A stretch of 33,223 nt of DNA, from positions 1 to 33,223 of the forward strand of contig NZ_VCJS01000144.1 in the NCBI RefSeq assembly GCF_005893125.1. The letters are read 5' to 3'. The notes under the pieces were generated by a model, which worked only from the letters and a program-made list of their open reading frames with translations, did not search any database and was not told the origin of the DNA. Within the stretch, counting starts at the first letter, position 1, and every line of letters begins with the position of its first letter. The position numbers were made by a program, and so were the translations under genes. The stretch is from Nonomuraea basaltis (GTDB taxonomy: Bacteria > Actinomycetota > Actinomycetes > Streptosporangiales > Streptosporangiaceae). Below are positions 15,143-24,600 of the stretch, one piece after another.

Positions 15143-16378
15143 CTAACCCTGCGAGAGAGGATCCTTCGTTTCGTGCCTTCCCTGCGCCTGTTCGGGGTCG
15201 TCGGTGCATCGTTCCTTGCGACCCAGGGACAGAAATTGCTCCTCGAGGAGGAGCAGCAGTGCGGCGGCCGTCATCAGGCCGCCGACCAGAAAGGTGCCGC
15301 GCACGCTGATGAGGGGAAGCAGCAGGCCGCCCGCGAGGGCGCCCGCGGCCACGCCCAGGTTGTAGGCGGCGCTGTTCGCGGCGATGGCTGTTTCCGTGCG
15401 GCCCGGCGCGAAGTGCATGACCTGGCTCTGCGTGGCCATGAAGATGGGCCCCAGCGAGGCGCCGAGGAACGCGATCATGATCACTGCCAGGGCCTGCGAC
15501 TCGCCTGCGGCGTACAGGCCGAGCAGCGCTACCGCCTGCGTCGTTACGGGGAGCGTGAGGGTCGCCCGGGGAAAGCGGTCGAGGAGCCGCCCGTACACCG
15601 CGACACCCACGATGCCGGTGATGCCGAGGACCAGGAGCAGGGTGCTGACAGAAGACGCGCTGAACCCAGCTTCGTCCACCAGGAACGTGGAGATGTACGT
15701 GTACCCGGCGAAGACGCCGGTGACCGTGAGTCCGGTGACGGTCAGCACGACCGCGAACCGGCGGGTGTCCGGCGCCACGCCGCGCACGGCGTGGCCGACT
15801 TCTGGACGGGAAGTCGGCAGCACAGTGGCGATCACGATGAAGGAGGGGATGGCGAGCGCACCGACCACCAGGAATGGCACCGGCCAGCCGGCGTGCTGGC
15901 CCAGCCACGTGCCGCCGGGCACCCCGAGGACGAGGGCGAGCGAACCGCCCACGGACAGCGCTCCTATGACGCGCCCGCGGACGCGTGGGGGAAACAGGCC
16001 GACCGCGACGGGCCCCATCACCGCCCAGAACAGCGCCTGGGCCACCGCAGTGACCAATCGGCCGGCCAGCAGCACCCAGTACGAGGAGACCAGGGCCGCC
16101 ACGACGCTCGCGAGGAACAGCGTGGCCAGCAGGGCGCAGAGGACTAACCGACGTGGGACGGAGCGAGTCACCATGGCGATCGGCACCGAGACGAGGGCCA
16201 CGGTCAGGCCATAGCCGGACACCAGGAGGCCGACGGCCGACAGCGACTGGCCCAGGTCGTCCGCCATCAGCTTGAGAATGCCGATCGGCAAGTTCTCGGT
16301 GGTGTTGAAGGCGAAGGCGCCCAGCATGAGCGCACCGACCACGGCCACACCACGCCAGTTCGTCGATTCCGTCGTCAT
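15143..16378 (-). CDS. MFS transporter (DHA1-type drug/sugar efflux)
   Basis: 411 residues with twelve predicted membrane helices. GRLVTAVAQALFWAV and GPVAVGLFPPRVRGRVIGALS correspond to helix 4-5 of the DHA1 antiporters (motif C region GVPGGTWLG), as in the arabinose-efflux/Cml-type exporters of actinobacteria. The ATG at 16378 was chosen because GTGGAGGGTGT sits directly upstream; a longer in-frame start lacks one. The C-terminal tail of about 40 residues is hydrophilic and charged. It probably exports a small hydrophobic or sugar-like compound by proton exchange; the substrate is unknown. It is monocistronic. Confidence 0.9.
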   Translation of the reverse strand: MTTESTNWRGVAVVGALMLGAFAFNTTENLPIGILKLMADDLGQSLSAVGLLVSGYGLTVALVSVPIAMVTRSVPRRLVLCALLATLFLASVVAALVSSYWVLLAGRLVTAVAQALFWAVMGPVAVGLFPPRVRGRVIGALSVGGSLALVLGVPGGTWLGQHAGWPVPFLVVGALAIPSFIVIATVLPTSRPEVGHAVRGVAPDTRRFAVVLTVTGLTVTGVFAGYTYISTFLVDEAGFSASSVSTLLLVLGITGIVGVAVYGRLLDRFPRATLTLPVTTQAVALLGLYAAGESQALAVIMIAFLGASLGPIFMATQSQVMHFAPGRTETAIAANSAAYNLGVAAGALAGGLLLPLISVRGTFLVGGLMTAAALLLLLEEQFLSLGRKERCTDDPEQAQGRHETKDPLSQG

Positions 16379-16504
16379 ACACCCTCCACGTTCACAGCGA
16401 GCCATTCCGATCTCAGTCTGAAGGCTGAGGTGGAGAGTGCGCGCTGTCTGAACGCGGTGGATGATGCGGACGTGCTGCACTGATGTGACCTACTCATCAA
16501 CGGT

Positions 16505-16602
16505 GAGGTCGGCTCGGAGCGCCCTGTCAGCGTTACCGCTGGTGGGTTTCTCCGAGCCGTCTCCCGAACCCGCCGTGTCCATTACTGAACAACGGGCTCT
16601 CC
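16505..16602 (-). other. Possible group II intron RNA remnant
   Basis: Read on the minus strand, this stretch (GAGAGCC..., then GGGTTCGGGAGACGGCTC, then GGAGAAACCCACC) resembles the conserved structured segment that precedes the reverse transcriptase ORF in bacterial group II introns. No reverse transcriptase is present. This is recalled pattern similarity only. The rest of 16379-16756 shows no gene. Confidence 0.3.
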
Positions 16603-16756
16603 ACAAGGGCTGGCCAGTCCCAACTGGTATGCGCTGCCGCCACTGCGCAGGGTCATCAGCGGCAGCCGGTCCCGCTGGGCGCGGCGACGGGTCCTCCTAG
16701 ATAGGATCAGGCCGCCTCGGCCAGCCCGCCATGCAGGCGGCTGAAGTCAATGAAAA

Positions 16757-17599
16757 TTGATCTCGCCGTTCTGCCAACTTGACGCTCGGACTGTCCTGCT
16801 GGCCGCGGCCGAGACCGCCGCCCGCGAGCCGTCCACGTCGGGCCGCTACTGGTACACCCGTCAGCGCACCTTCCAGCCGGTGCGTTACCTGCCGAAGATC
16901 GCAAAGAAGGTCGGAAAGCCGGAGCGGGAGAAGCCGCCGTTCTCGGCGACTATGGCGACTACCCAGGACAGCTGGTACGCGAGCGACAAAGGAGCGCCCA
17001 GCCGTACCGTGACCGGCCAGGACGTGAAGATCACGTTTGCTTCCTCGGAGGACGAGGCGAAGTGGAGGCAACTGGGCTCGCCTGCCCTGGTCCAGGAGAA
17101 GCCGTCGACCAACGACTACGACATCGAACTGTTCTTCCAGATCGGCACACACCGCTTCACCGTCCAGCAACTGCTCGAGCTGCCGGCCGAGAAGGACGGG
17201 CTGGAGAGCCTGTTGCGGCGGCTGCTCGAGGAGGAGTCCCCAAGTGACTGGGGAAGCGGCAAGCCGGAGTTCGCCGACTATATGTGGTGGACGGCGCAGG
17301 ACCTGCTGGCCGGTCCGATCAGCCCCGGGACCCGCTCCGCCCTCTACCGGCTGCTTGCCGAACAGCCCGGGATCAGGTCGCTAGGAGAAGTCACCGATCC
17401 GCTGGGCCGCACCGGGATCGCTCTGGCACTGAACGGAGCCGGGAATGGCGAGGACGAGTACCGGCTGATCGTGGATGACGATACGGCAGAGCTGTTCTCC
17501 CACGAGTTCCGCCCGCAAGGGCAACCGGCGCCGGCGCTCCAGGTCGCCTATGAGAACCTGGGCTGGGTCGACAGACTGGGCGAGCGCCTTCGGAGCTGA
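16757..17599 (+). pseudogene. CU044_5270-type protein, 5'-truncated
   Basis: The frame carries LDARTVLLAAAETAAREPST then SGRYWYTRQRTF, the typical beginning of the extracytoplasmic part of CU044_5270 family proteins (often linked to ECF sigma factors in actinobacteria), and continues intact to ENLGWVDRLGERLRS. The cytoplasmic N-terminus and membrane helix, about 100 residues in family members, are missing, and no sigma factor lies upstream. The only in-frame starts are a TTG at 16757 without a ribosome binding site and internal ATGs. The gene is thus probably a 5'-deleted relic, although the remaining 280 codons are undamaged. Confidence 0.6.
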
Positions 17600-17639
17600 A
17601 CCCCATCGACGGGTGCCGTTTGAACGGGCGTGGTGCCGA

Positions 17640-18046
17640 GGTGAACGCCCCGATCCGGCCGGGATGGGTCCGGGCCAGGGCGAGCAGGTCTTCCTTGGCG
17701 TTCCACGCGGCCACCCCCGGTTGCCCGGTTACACGACGTGAAAGGGTCGACCACCAGACGGGCCTGCGGCAACGCGGCTCGGACGGCGGATGTGCAGATG
17801 GTGCACATGTCGATCGCGACGAAGGCCACCCGCGGGTGCCAGGCGGCATCACGCTCGTTGAGCCAGCCAGTTACGACGGGGGTGGTGCGGCCCTCGACCT
17901 GGCCGAGCAGACCCTAGTCGCCCGACAGATCCACGAAGCCGGTATGCCGGCGATCCACCGCAGTTGTCCAAGTGCCGGTGCTCTCATCCAGCACCCAACG
18001 AGCACGACCGCTGCAGACCTCATCGATGCCGAGCACGGCGACCGGC
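17640..18046 (-). pseudogene. ISL3-family transposase remnant
   Basis: The minus strand reads GIDEVCSGRARWVLDESTGT then WTTAVDRRHTGFVDLSGD, a TAG stop (17914-17916), then GLLGQVEGRTTPVV, WLNERDAAW and FVAIDMCTICTSAVRAALP then LVVDPF. This is the DDE core of ISL3-type transposases (first catalytic Asp in GIDE, second in AIDM, third region in VVD). The frame is broken by the amber codon and lost beyond 17700, and both ends are missing. It abuts the last codons of the TetR gene, so its insertion may have altered the regulator's C-terminus. No terminal repeats are visible. Confidence 0.75.
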
Positions 18047-18619
18047 TCAGGCTGGGCGGGCAGCGGGAACGCCGCGACAGAGAGCCTTGACGCCGGTGAT
18101 GATCAATTCGAGGCCGTCGTGGAAGGCACGGTCGCGGACCTCTCTGGGCCGGGCGTCGGCGCCGGTCGCGCGGGCCTGTTCCTCGGTCGTGTAGCCGTTG
18201 ACGTACGCCATGACGGTGTCCACGGCGACGGCGGCCGTGTCCGCGGGGACGCCCGCGGCCGCCAGGGTGGCGATGAGGCCGTGGTAGAAGGTGACGGCCT
18301 CGCTGCCCGGATTGTGGAAGGTGGACATGAGGCGCGCGCCGTCGCGGTGGGCCAGCATGAGCTCGCGCGTGCCGATCGCGAGGCCGCGCAGTTGCTCGTC
18401 CCAGGGGCCGTCGAGTGGCGGGACGGCGTCGGCCGGCGGGGTGACCAGGTGCGCGACCATGGCGTCCAGCAGGGCCTGCTTGCTGGGGTAATGCCGGTAG
18501 AGCGCGCCTGCGCGCACGCCGATCCGGCTGGCCAGGAGTCGCATGGTCAGACCGTCCAGGCCGACCTCGTCGAGCAACTCGATCGCTGCCTGAAGCACCT
18601 GGGCGCGTCGCTGCCCCAT
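18047..18619 (-). CDS. TetR-family repressor (TetR_C_1-like)
   Basis: 190 residues. The N-terminal helix-turn-helix is classical: LLDEVGLDGLTMRLLASRIG and GALYRHYPSKQALLDAM. The C-terminal domain (HLVTPPADAVPP... and ARLMSTFHNPGSEAVTFY) resembles the tetracycline-repressor-type ligand-binding domain. A GGGAGGA site precedes ATG 18619. It is divergent from the truncated flavin monooxygenase at 18710, with a 36-bp palindrome between them, the same plan as tetR/tetA. A ligand that is also the substrate of the monooxygenase/hydrolase pair is likely. The last residues are encoded at the edge of an ISL3 relic and may not be original. Confidence 0.88.
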   Translation of the reverse strand: MGQRRAQVLQAAIELLDEVGLDGLTMRLLASRIGVRAGALYRHYPSKQALLDAMVAHLVTPPADAVPPLDGPWDEQLRGLAIGTRELMLAHRDGARLMSTFHNPGSEAVTFYHGLIATLAAAGVPADTAAVAVDTVMAYVNGYTTEEQARATGADARPREVRDRAFHDGLELIITGVKALCRGVPAARPA

Positions 18620-18657
18620 CGAATCCTCCCAGTAGTGGTTGACAGTTCGGCTCCGCG

Positions 18658-18693
18658 TACGTGAACAATGTACACGTGAACGTTGTTCACGTA
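18658..18693. promoter_or_regulatory. 36-bp TetR operator palindrome
   Basis: Arms TACGTGAACAA and TTGTTCACGTA are exact complements around a central CACGTG; 16 of 18 possible pairs match over the full 36 bp. It lies between the divergent tetR and monooxygenase starts, with a TTGACA (18639-18644) just upstream for rightward transcription, so binding would block both promoters. The length suggests two overlapping sites. Confidence 0.75.
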
Positions 18694-18709
18694 GGCGATG
18701 GAGGGTGTC

Positions 18710-19075
18710 ATGACCGCGTTAGGCGTGGGACGGGTGCTGGTGATCGGGGCGGGGGTCGGCGGGCTGACGCTCGCGCACGAGCTCGTCCGTGCGGGCATCG
18801 ACGTGCACGTGTACGAGGCGGATGACGGCAGCGGCGAGCGTTTCCAGGGATACCGGCTGACGCTGGCCAGCGGCGGGAACGGCGCGAGCACCGCCATGCA
18901 GGATGCCGTACGGCTGGGCGCGCGGCTCGCCGAGGTCGGTCGAGACGAGCGGGACCTGACTTCGGCGCTGGCGGAGTACCAGGACGACCTGCTGGAGCGC
19001 GGGAACGCGGCCGTGGAGGTCGGTAAGCGGGCACAGAAGAGGTTCGTCCCGGCCGCAGATGAGGTGACACGGTGA
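18710..19075 (+). pseudogene. Flavin monooxygenase with a large internal deletion
   Basis: 121 residues from ATG 18710 (GGAGGG upstream; ATG 18698 is in frame but lacks a site). Residues 9-55 are a normal FAD-binding start (VLVIGAGVGGLTLAHELVRA, then DVHVYEAD). The sequence then jumps directly to the C-terminal part of the same family (GGNGASTAMQDAVRLGARLA and LAEYQDDLLERGNAAV). About 260 residues, including the DG and GD motifs and the substrate domain, are missing, but the frame is preserved. It cannot be an active monooxygenase. It still overlaps the hydrolase start by 4 nt, so translation of the hydrolase may depend on it, which could explain why the frame survives. Confidence 0.75.
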
Positions 19076-19941
19076 AGGGCTCGCCACAGATCGTGCGCGA
19101 CTACAGCAAAGGCCAGGTTCGTTCCGCCGACGGGACGACGATCGGCTACCGGCAACGCGGTCGCGGCCCCGCATTGATCCTCGTGCACGGTGGGATGCAG
19201 GCATCGCAACACTTCACGAGGCTCGCTGCCGCGCTGTCGGCCGAATTCACCGTCTATGTGCCCGACCGGCGTGGACGCGGGCTGAGCGGACCCCACGGTG
19301 ACCACTTCGGTGTCCTGCGGGAGGTCGACGACTTGCAGGCGCTGGTCGCGGCGACCGGGGCTTCGCGGATCTTCGGCCTGAGCTCGGGTGCACTCATCAC
19401 CCTGTGTACGGCCCTGGCCACCCCGGCACTCGATCGGGTCGTCCTGTATGAACCTCCGTTGTCTGTCGACGGCTCGGTGCCGATGGACTGGGCGCCGCGT
19501 TTCGACCGCGAGATCGCCGCGGGCAAGCTCGCCTCCGCGCTGGTCACGGCGCTGAAGGGCCTGGGCACCGAACCGGTGCTCGGTCGAATTCCGCGATTCG
19601 TTCTTGTGCCGCTCATGGCGGTCGGCTCGCGCGTGCAACGCGATGTGCCCGAAGACGAGGTACCGATCGAAGCGCTCGTCCCCACGCTGCACTTCGACCT
19701 GCGGATAGTCCGGGAGATGGCTGACACGGTGAAGGACTACGCGGCGCTCGATGCGCAGGTTCTGCTGCTCAACGGCGCAAAGAGCCCGGCATACTTCCGC
19801 GTTGCGCTGGACGCGCTCTCCGCCGTGCTCCCGCATGCGCGACGTGTCTCGTTCTCGGGCCTGGGGCACTCGGGTCCGGACAACGACGGAGACCCGCAGC
19901 GCGTGGGCGAGGCTCTGCATGATTTCTTCGGTGCACAATGA
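19072..19941 (+). CDS. Alpha/beta hydrolase
   Basis: 289 residues from a GTG start overlapping the preceding stop codon. The fold markers are ILVHGGMQ (oxyanion hole), a nucleophile elbow GLSSGA with Ser104, LLNGAKSP before the acid region, and GLGHSGPDN with the catalytic His. The RRGRGLSG segment after strand 4 is typical of epoxide-hydrolase/esterase-like members. There is no signal peptide. Together with the truncated monooxygenase it forms a TetR-controlled operon, so it likely acts on the product or inducer of that pathway. The family is too broad to name a substrate. Confidence 0.88.
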   Translation: MKGSPQIVRDYSKGQVRSADGTTIGYRQRGRGPALILVHGGMQASQHFTRLAAALSAEFTVYVPDRRGRGLSGPHGDHFGVLREVDDLQALVAATGASRIFGLSSGALITLCTALATPALDRVVLYEPPLSVDGSVPMDWAPRFDREIAAGKLASALVTALKGLGTEPVLGRIPRFVLVPLMAVGSRVQRDVPEDEVPIEALVPTLHFDLRIVREMADTVKDYAALDAQVLLLNGAKSPAYFRVALDALSAVLPHARRVSFSGLGHSGPDNDGDPQRVGEALHDFFGAQ

Positions 19942-20080
19942 CGGGCTCGACGTCGGCGGGAACATTGCCACGTCGTGAGCACCGTCAGCCACCGCACACA
20001 CACCAGCAGAGCTCTACCCACCCTGACCTGCAGCGGGAGGCTTAGCGTTCAATTTCAGCCGGATGGTCCCAACGCCCCGA

Positions 20081-20512
20081 TCAGGTGAACTCCTTGCCGA
20101 AGTCGAACGTGCGCCACCGCTCCGGCCGGATCCGGATCGTCACCCAATCCGGCAGACCGTCCTCGATCGACTCGAAGAACCGCTCCCCATCAGAAGGGCC
20201 GAGATACCGGATCGCCCATCGACGGTATTCCTCCGAGTCGGCCGGCTCGTAGGCGACGACCGGGCCGTCGACGGAGACGAACTTGTACGGCATCTCCTCC
20301 TGCTGGACGGCGAAGCCCACGTAGCCCGCCTCCTGGATCAGGCCCAGCTTGCGGCTGGCCGACGGCGTGCTGATCCTGATCTCGCCGCCGGGCGCGTAGG
20401 CGTACCAGATCGGGATGAGCAGCGAGGCGCGACCTTCAGGGACGCTGAGCACGCCGATGTGGGTGCCGGCAAGGAACGTCTCGCGTTCCTCGATCGTCAT
20501 GCGAGTGGACAT
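20081..20512 (-). CDS. Pyridoxamine 5'-phosphate oxidase-like flavin/F420-binding protein
   Basis: 143 residues, a single split-barrel domain. IGVLSVPEGRASLLIPIWYAY is the first strand pair, and ISTPSASRKLGLIQEAGYVG is the cofactor-binding loop; the C-terminus is WVTIRIRPERWRTFDF. It belongs to the PPOx-like superfamily, whose actinobacterial members bind FMN or F420 and reduce small substrates. ATG 20512 has GAGG upstream. The stop of the MDR oxidoreductase at 20517 is only 4 nt away, so the two are in one operon, probably as partner reductases. Cofactor choice cannot be decided by eye. Confidence 0.82.
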   Translation of the reverse strand: MSTRMTIEERETFLAGTHIGVLSVPEGRASLLIPIWYAYAPGGEIRISTPSASRKLGLIQEAGYVGFAVQQEEMPYKFVSVDGPVVAYEPADSEEYRRWAIRYLGPSDGERFFESIEDGLPDWVTIRIRPERWRTFDFGKEFT

Positions 20513-20516
20513 GTCG

Positions 20517-21527
20517 TCATCCTCGCGACAGGCGGACGAGCATTTTGCCGGTGTTGGCGCCGCGCAGCACGCCGAGGAAGGCGGCCGGAGCCTGATCGAG
20601 GCCCTCGACCACCGTCTCTTCCGTGCGCAGGCCGCCGTCGGCCAGCCAGGCCGCGGCCTGGGCGATGTACTCGGGGAAGCGGTGAAGATGGTCGGTCACC
20701 AGCACTCCGCGCAGGGTCAGCCGCTTGGTGACCACGTCGTAGATGTTGCTCGGGCCGGGAACGGGGGCGGTCGCGTTGTCTTGGCTGATCATGCCCACGA
20801 GGGCGGCCTTGCCGTGCACCTTCAGCGCGCCGATGGCGGCCTGCAGGTGGTCGCCGCCGACGTTGTCGACGTACACGTCGATGCCCTCGGGCGCGAGTTC
20901 GGCGAGCCGCTCGGGCAGCGAACCGGCCCTGTAGTCGAGGCCGGCGTCGAAGCCGAAGTTCTCGGCGACCTTCTTGACCTTCTCGGGTCCCCCGGCCGAG
21001 CCGATCACCTTGGCGGCGCCCAGCTTGCGGGCGATCTGCCCGGCGACGCTGCCGACGGCGCCGGCGGCGCCGGAGACGAAGACCACGTCGCCCTTCTTGA
21101 CCGGTGCGATCTCGGTGACGGCGAGGTACGCGGTCAGGCCGGTCGGCCCGAGTGCGCCCAGATAGTCCTGCGGGCGGGCGAGGCCGGTGTCCACGACAGC
21201 CGCTGCGGTGGCGTCCAGCACGGTGTACTCGCGCCAGCCCAGGAAATGGGACACCGTCGCCCCAACCGGGATCTCCTCGGCGCGAGAGGCGATCACCTCG
21301 CCGACCGCGCCACCCTCCAGCGCGACGCCGAGCTGGAACGGCGCGATGTACGACTCGGCGTCGTTCATTCGGCCCCTCATGTACGGGTCGACCGACATCC
21401 ACGTGTTCCGAACCAGGATCTGACCCTCGCTCGGCTCCGGCAGCTCGACCTCGACCAGCTCGAAATTGTCCGGTCCCGGCTCACCGACCGGGCGGGAGGC
21501 AAGCCGGATCTCACGATTGACGCTCAT
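20517..21527 (-). CDS. NADP-dependent MDR oxidoreductase (CurA/leukotriene B4 dehydrogenase type)
   Basis: 336 residues from ATG 21527 with an AAGGAA site. The N-terminus (ILVRNTWMSVDPYMRGRMND) and the nucleotide-binding loop (VFVSGAAGAVGSVAGQIAR, then KVIGSAGG) are those of zinc-free medium-chain reductases such as curcumin reductase and prostaglandin/leukotriene reductases. The C-terminal RGVLVTDHLHRFPEY is also typical. The reaction is NADPH-dependent reduction of an activated C=C bond. It is the first gene of a two-gene operon with the PPOx-like protein and is divergent from the SARP regulator, which could control it. Confidence 0.9.
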   Translation of the reverse strand: MSVNREIRLASRPVGEPGPDNFELVEVELPEPSEGQILVRNTWMSVDPYMRGRMNDAESYIAPFQLGVALEGGAVGEVIASRAEEIPVGATVSHFLGWREYTVLDATAAAVVDTGLARPQDYLGALGPTGLTAYLAVTEIAPVKKGDVVFVSGAAGAVGSVAGQIARKLGAAKVIGSAGGPEKVKKVAENFGFDAGLDYRAGSLPERLAELAPEGIDVYVDNVGGDHLQAAIGALKVHGKAALVGMISQDNATAPVPGPSNIYDVVTKRLTLRGVLVTDHLHRFPEYIAQAAAWLADGGLRTEETVVEGLDQAPAAFLGVLRGANTGKMLVRLSRG

Positions 21528-21604
21528 CGTTCCTTCATCCTTTGAAAGATCGGTTGATGACTTCATCCTGATCCGGGCCCCTTCGGGTTTTCTGCGGGCC
21601 GTCT

Positions 21605-21631
21605 TTGGGTCCGTCCGAACTCGTCTAACCT
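21605..21631 (+). promoter_or_regulatory. Candidate promoter for a leaderless SARP transcript
   Basis: TAACCT (21626-21631) ends 7 nt before the GTG at 21639, and TTGGGT (21605-21610) lies 15 nt upstream of it. No ribosome binding site is present before the GTG. The arrangement fits leaderless transcription, which is common in actinobacteria. Confidence 0.4.
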
Positions 21632-21638
21632 GGCGGTT

Positions 21639-24600
21639 GTGCGTTTCGGGGTGCTCGGCCCGCTGGCCGTCTGGACGACTGACGGCAGGCCCGTACGCAT
21701 TCCCGACGCGAAGGTGCGGGCGCTGCTGGCCGATCTGCTCGTGTACGAGGGGCGTCTCGTGTCGTCCGATCGGCTGATCGACGACTTATGGGGCGAGCGG
21801 CTGCCGCGCAATCCCACCGGCACCCTGCACTCCAGGGTGTCCCAGCTGCGCCGGGTCCTGGAGAGCGCCGAGTCGGGCGGCCGCGGCCTGGTGGTGTCGC
21901 AGCCTCCGGGCTACCTGCTGCGGCTGGAGCCCGAGGCCGTGGATGCCGGCCGGTTCGCGTCCCTGGTCGGCCGGGCCAGGGCGGCGGTCAACGTACGGGA
22001 GCGGGCGAAGCTGCTGGCCGACGCGCTGGCGTTGTGGCGTGGACCGGCGTACGCCGACTTCGCCGACGAGGACTTCGCCAGGCCGGTGGCGGCGCGGCTG
22101 GAAGAAGAGCACCTGGCCGCGCTGGAGGAGCACGCGGAGGCGCGGCTGGCGCTCGGCGAGCACGGCTGGCTGGCCGGCGAGCTGGGCGATCTGGTGGCCC
22201 GGCATCCGCTCCGCGAACGGCTGCGCGCCCTGCACATGCGTGCCCTCTCCCGGGCTGGACGCCAGAGCGAGGCACTGGAGAGCTACGCCGACCTCCGCGA
22301 GCGGCTGGCCGACGAACTCGGCCTGGACCCCGGCCCGAAACTGGTGGCCGTGCACGAGGCGATACTCAGGCAGGATCCGGCGCTGGAGGGCACCGCCGTC
22401 GCAGCGCGGCAGCGTACCAATCTGCCCGCCGCCCTGGCCGAACTCATCGGCCGGGAGCAGGCGGTGAGCCACGTACGCACGCTGCTGGAGTCGGGACGGC
22501 TGGTCACACTCACCGGCGCGGCCGGGGTGGGCAAGACCCAGCTCGCGCTCAAGGTCGCCCGCGAGCTGGAGGGCGGTATCCCCGATGGCGCGTGGCTGGT
22601 GGAGCTGGCCGGCCTCGATCGAGCCTCCGGCGACTCCCCGGCATCGGTGGCCGGAGTCGCCGCCTCGGCCCTCGGCGTCCGCGACGACGCTCTCAGGATC
22701 CGTGACGAGGCAGGGGCCGCCGGTGACCTACTGGGCCGGCTGGCCGACGCGCTCCGTACGAGGAGCCTCCTGCTCGTGCTGGACAACTGCGAGCACGTGA
22801 TCGAGTCCGTCGCCGTGGCGGCCGAGGTGCTGCTGCGGACGGCGCCCGGCCTGCGCATCCTCGCCACCAGCCAGGAGTCTCTGGGCCTGCCCGGCGAACG
22901 GCTGTGGGCCGTGCCCCCGCTGGACTTGCCGGACCCGGCCGCAGAGCCCGAGGAACTACGCCGCTTCGCCGCCGTGGAGCTGTTCGTGACCCGGGCCGCC
23001 GCCGCGGCACCGGGCTTCGAGCTCGGCCCCGCCAATGCCGCGGCCGTGGCCGCGGTCTGCCGGCGCCTGGACGGGATCCCGCTCGCGTTGGAGCTGGCCG
23101 CCGCCCGTGTGCGCGCGCTCGGGGTGCACGAGCTGGCCGCCCGGCTCGACGACCGGTTCCGTGTGCTGGTGGCGGGCAGGCGCGGCGCCCCGGCCAGGCA
23201 GCGTACCCTCCGCGCGATGATCGACTGGAGCTGGGAGCTGCTGTCCGAGCCCGAACGCGTGGCCCTGCGCAGGCTCGGCGTGCACGCCGACGGATGCACG
23301 CTGACCGCGGCAGAGGAGGTCGGCTCACTGGACGGGACGGACGGGATAGACATGCTGGCGCGCCTGGTGGACCGCTCGCTCGTCGTCATGGCGGACGGTC
23401 CGGACGGCCCCCGTTACCGTCTCCTGGAGTCGGTACGGGACTACTGCCTCGACCGCCTGCGGGAGGCCGGCGAATCCGACGAGATCCACCACCGGCACCT
23501 GCGCCACTACACCGGGCTGGCCGAACGCGCCGCGCCGCACCTCCACGGCCCCGACCAGCGGCCCTGGCTGGAACGCCTCGACCGCGAATGGGCTAACCTG
23601 CGCGCCGCCCTCGACACGACCGTACGGCTGGCCGACGCCGACGCCGCAGCCCGCCTCGTCAACGCGCTCGGCTGGTACTGGCTCCTACGCGGCCGTCTGG
23701 CCGAGGCCCGGCGCGCGCTCGACCTGGCGCTGAACGTTTGCGACGACGCCCGCGTGGCCGCCTGGCGGACCGGCGTGCGCCTCCTGATGAGCGACGGCAC
23801 CGATGCGGACGCCCGCGCGGCGACCAGCTCGCACGAGAACATCGCCGACATGGGCGCGCGGGCACGGGCCCAGTGGTTCCTGAGCTACGCGCACCGCGGC
23901 TTCACCGACCTGACCGTCACCTCAGCCCTGCTTGAGCAGGCCCTTGACGGCTTTCGCGAGCTGGACGACCGCTGGGGGGTGGCCGCCGCGCTGAGTGTGC
24001 GGGCCACGATCGCCCGGGCCCGGGGCGACCTCGCCGCCGCCCACCGCGACGCGCTCGACAGCGACGAGCTCTTCAAGGAACTCGGCGACCGGTGGGGCCG
24101 GGTGAAGGCCACCAACACTCTCGCCGAACTCGCCGAGATCGCGGGCGACTATCGCGAGGCGGCCCGGCTGCACCGCGAGGGCCTGCGCATGGCCGAGGAG
24201 CTCTCCCTCTGGGACGAGGCGTCGTTCCGGTTGTCCGGGCTCGGCAGGATCGCCCTTCTGACGGGCGACCTCGCGGCGGCCGACGCGTACCACGAGCAGG
24301 CGATGCGCCTGGCCGCCGTGCAGTCCAACAAGGTCGCCGAGCACTTCGCCGAGATGGGGCTGGCCCTGAGCGCTCGCCGCCGGGGCGAACCGGAGCTGGT
24401 CGAATCCCACCTGGGCAAATGGGTGGACTGGCTACGCGGCGTGGCAGGGGAGCCCGGCCTGGCCCTGGCCTTGGCCGAGCTGGGGTTCGCCGCCGAACAG
24501 CGCGGCGACGCCGAAGCCGCGGTGAGACTGCACCTGGACGGCCTCGCCTCAGCCCGCAAGATCGGCGACCCCCGAGCCGTGGCCTTGGCCCTCGAAGGAC

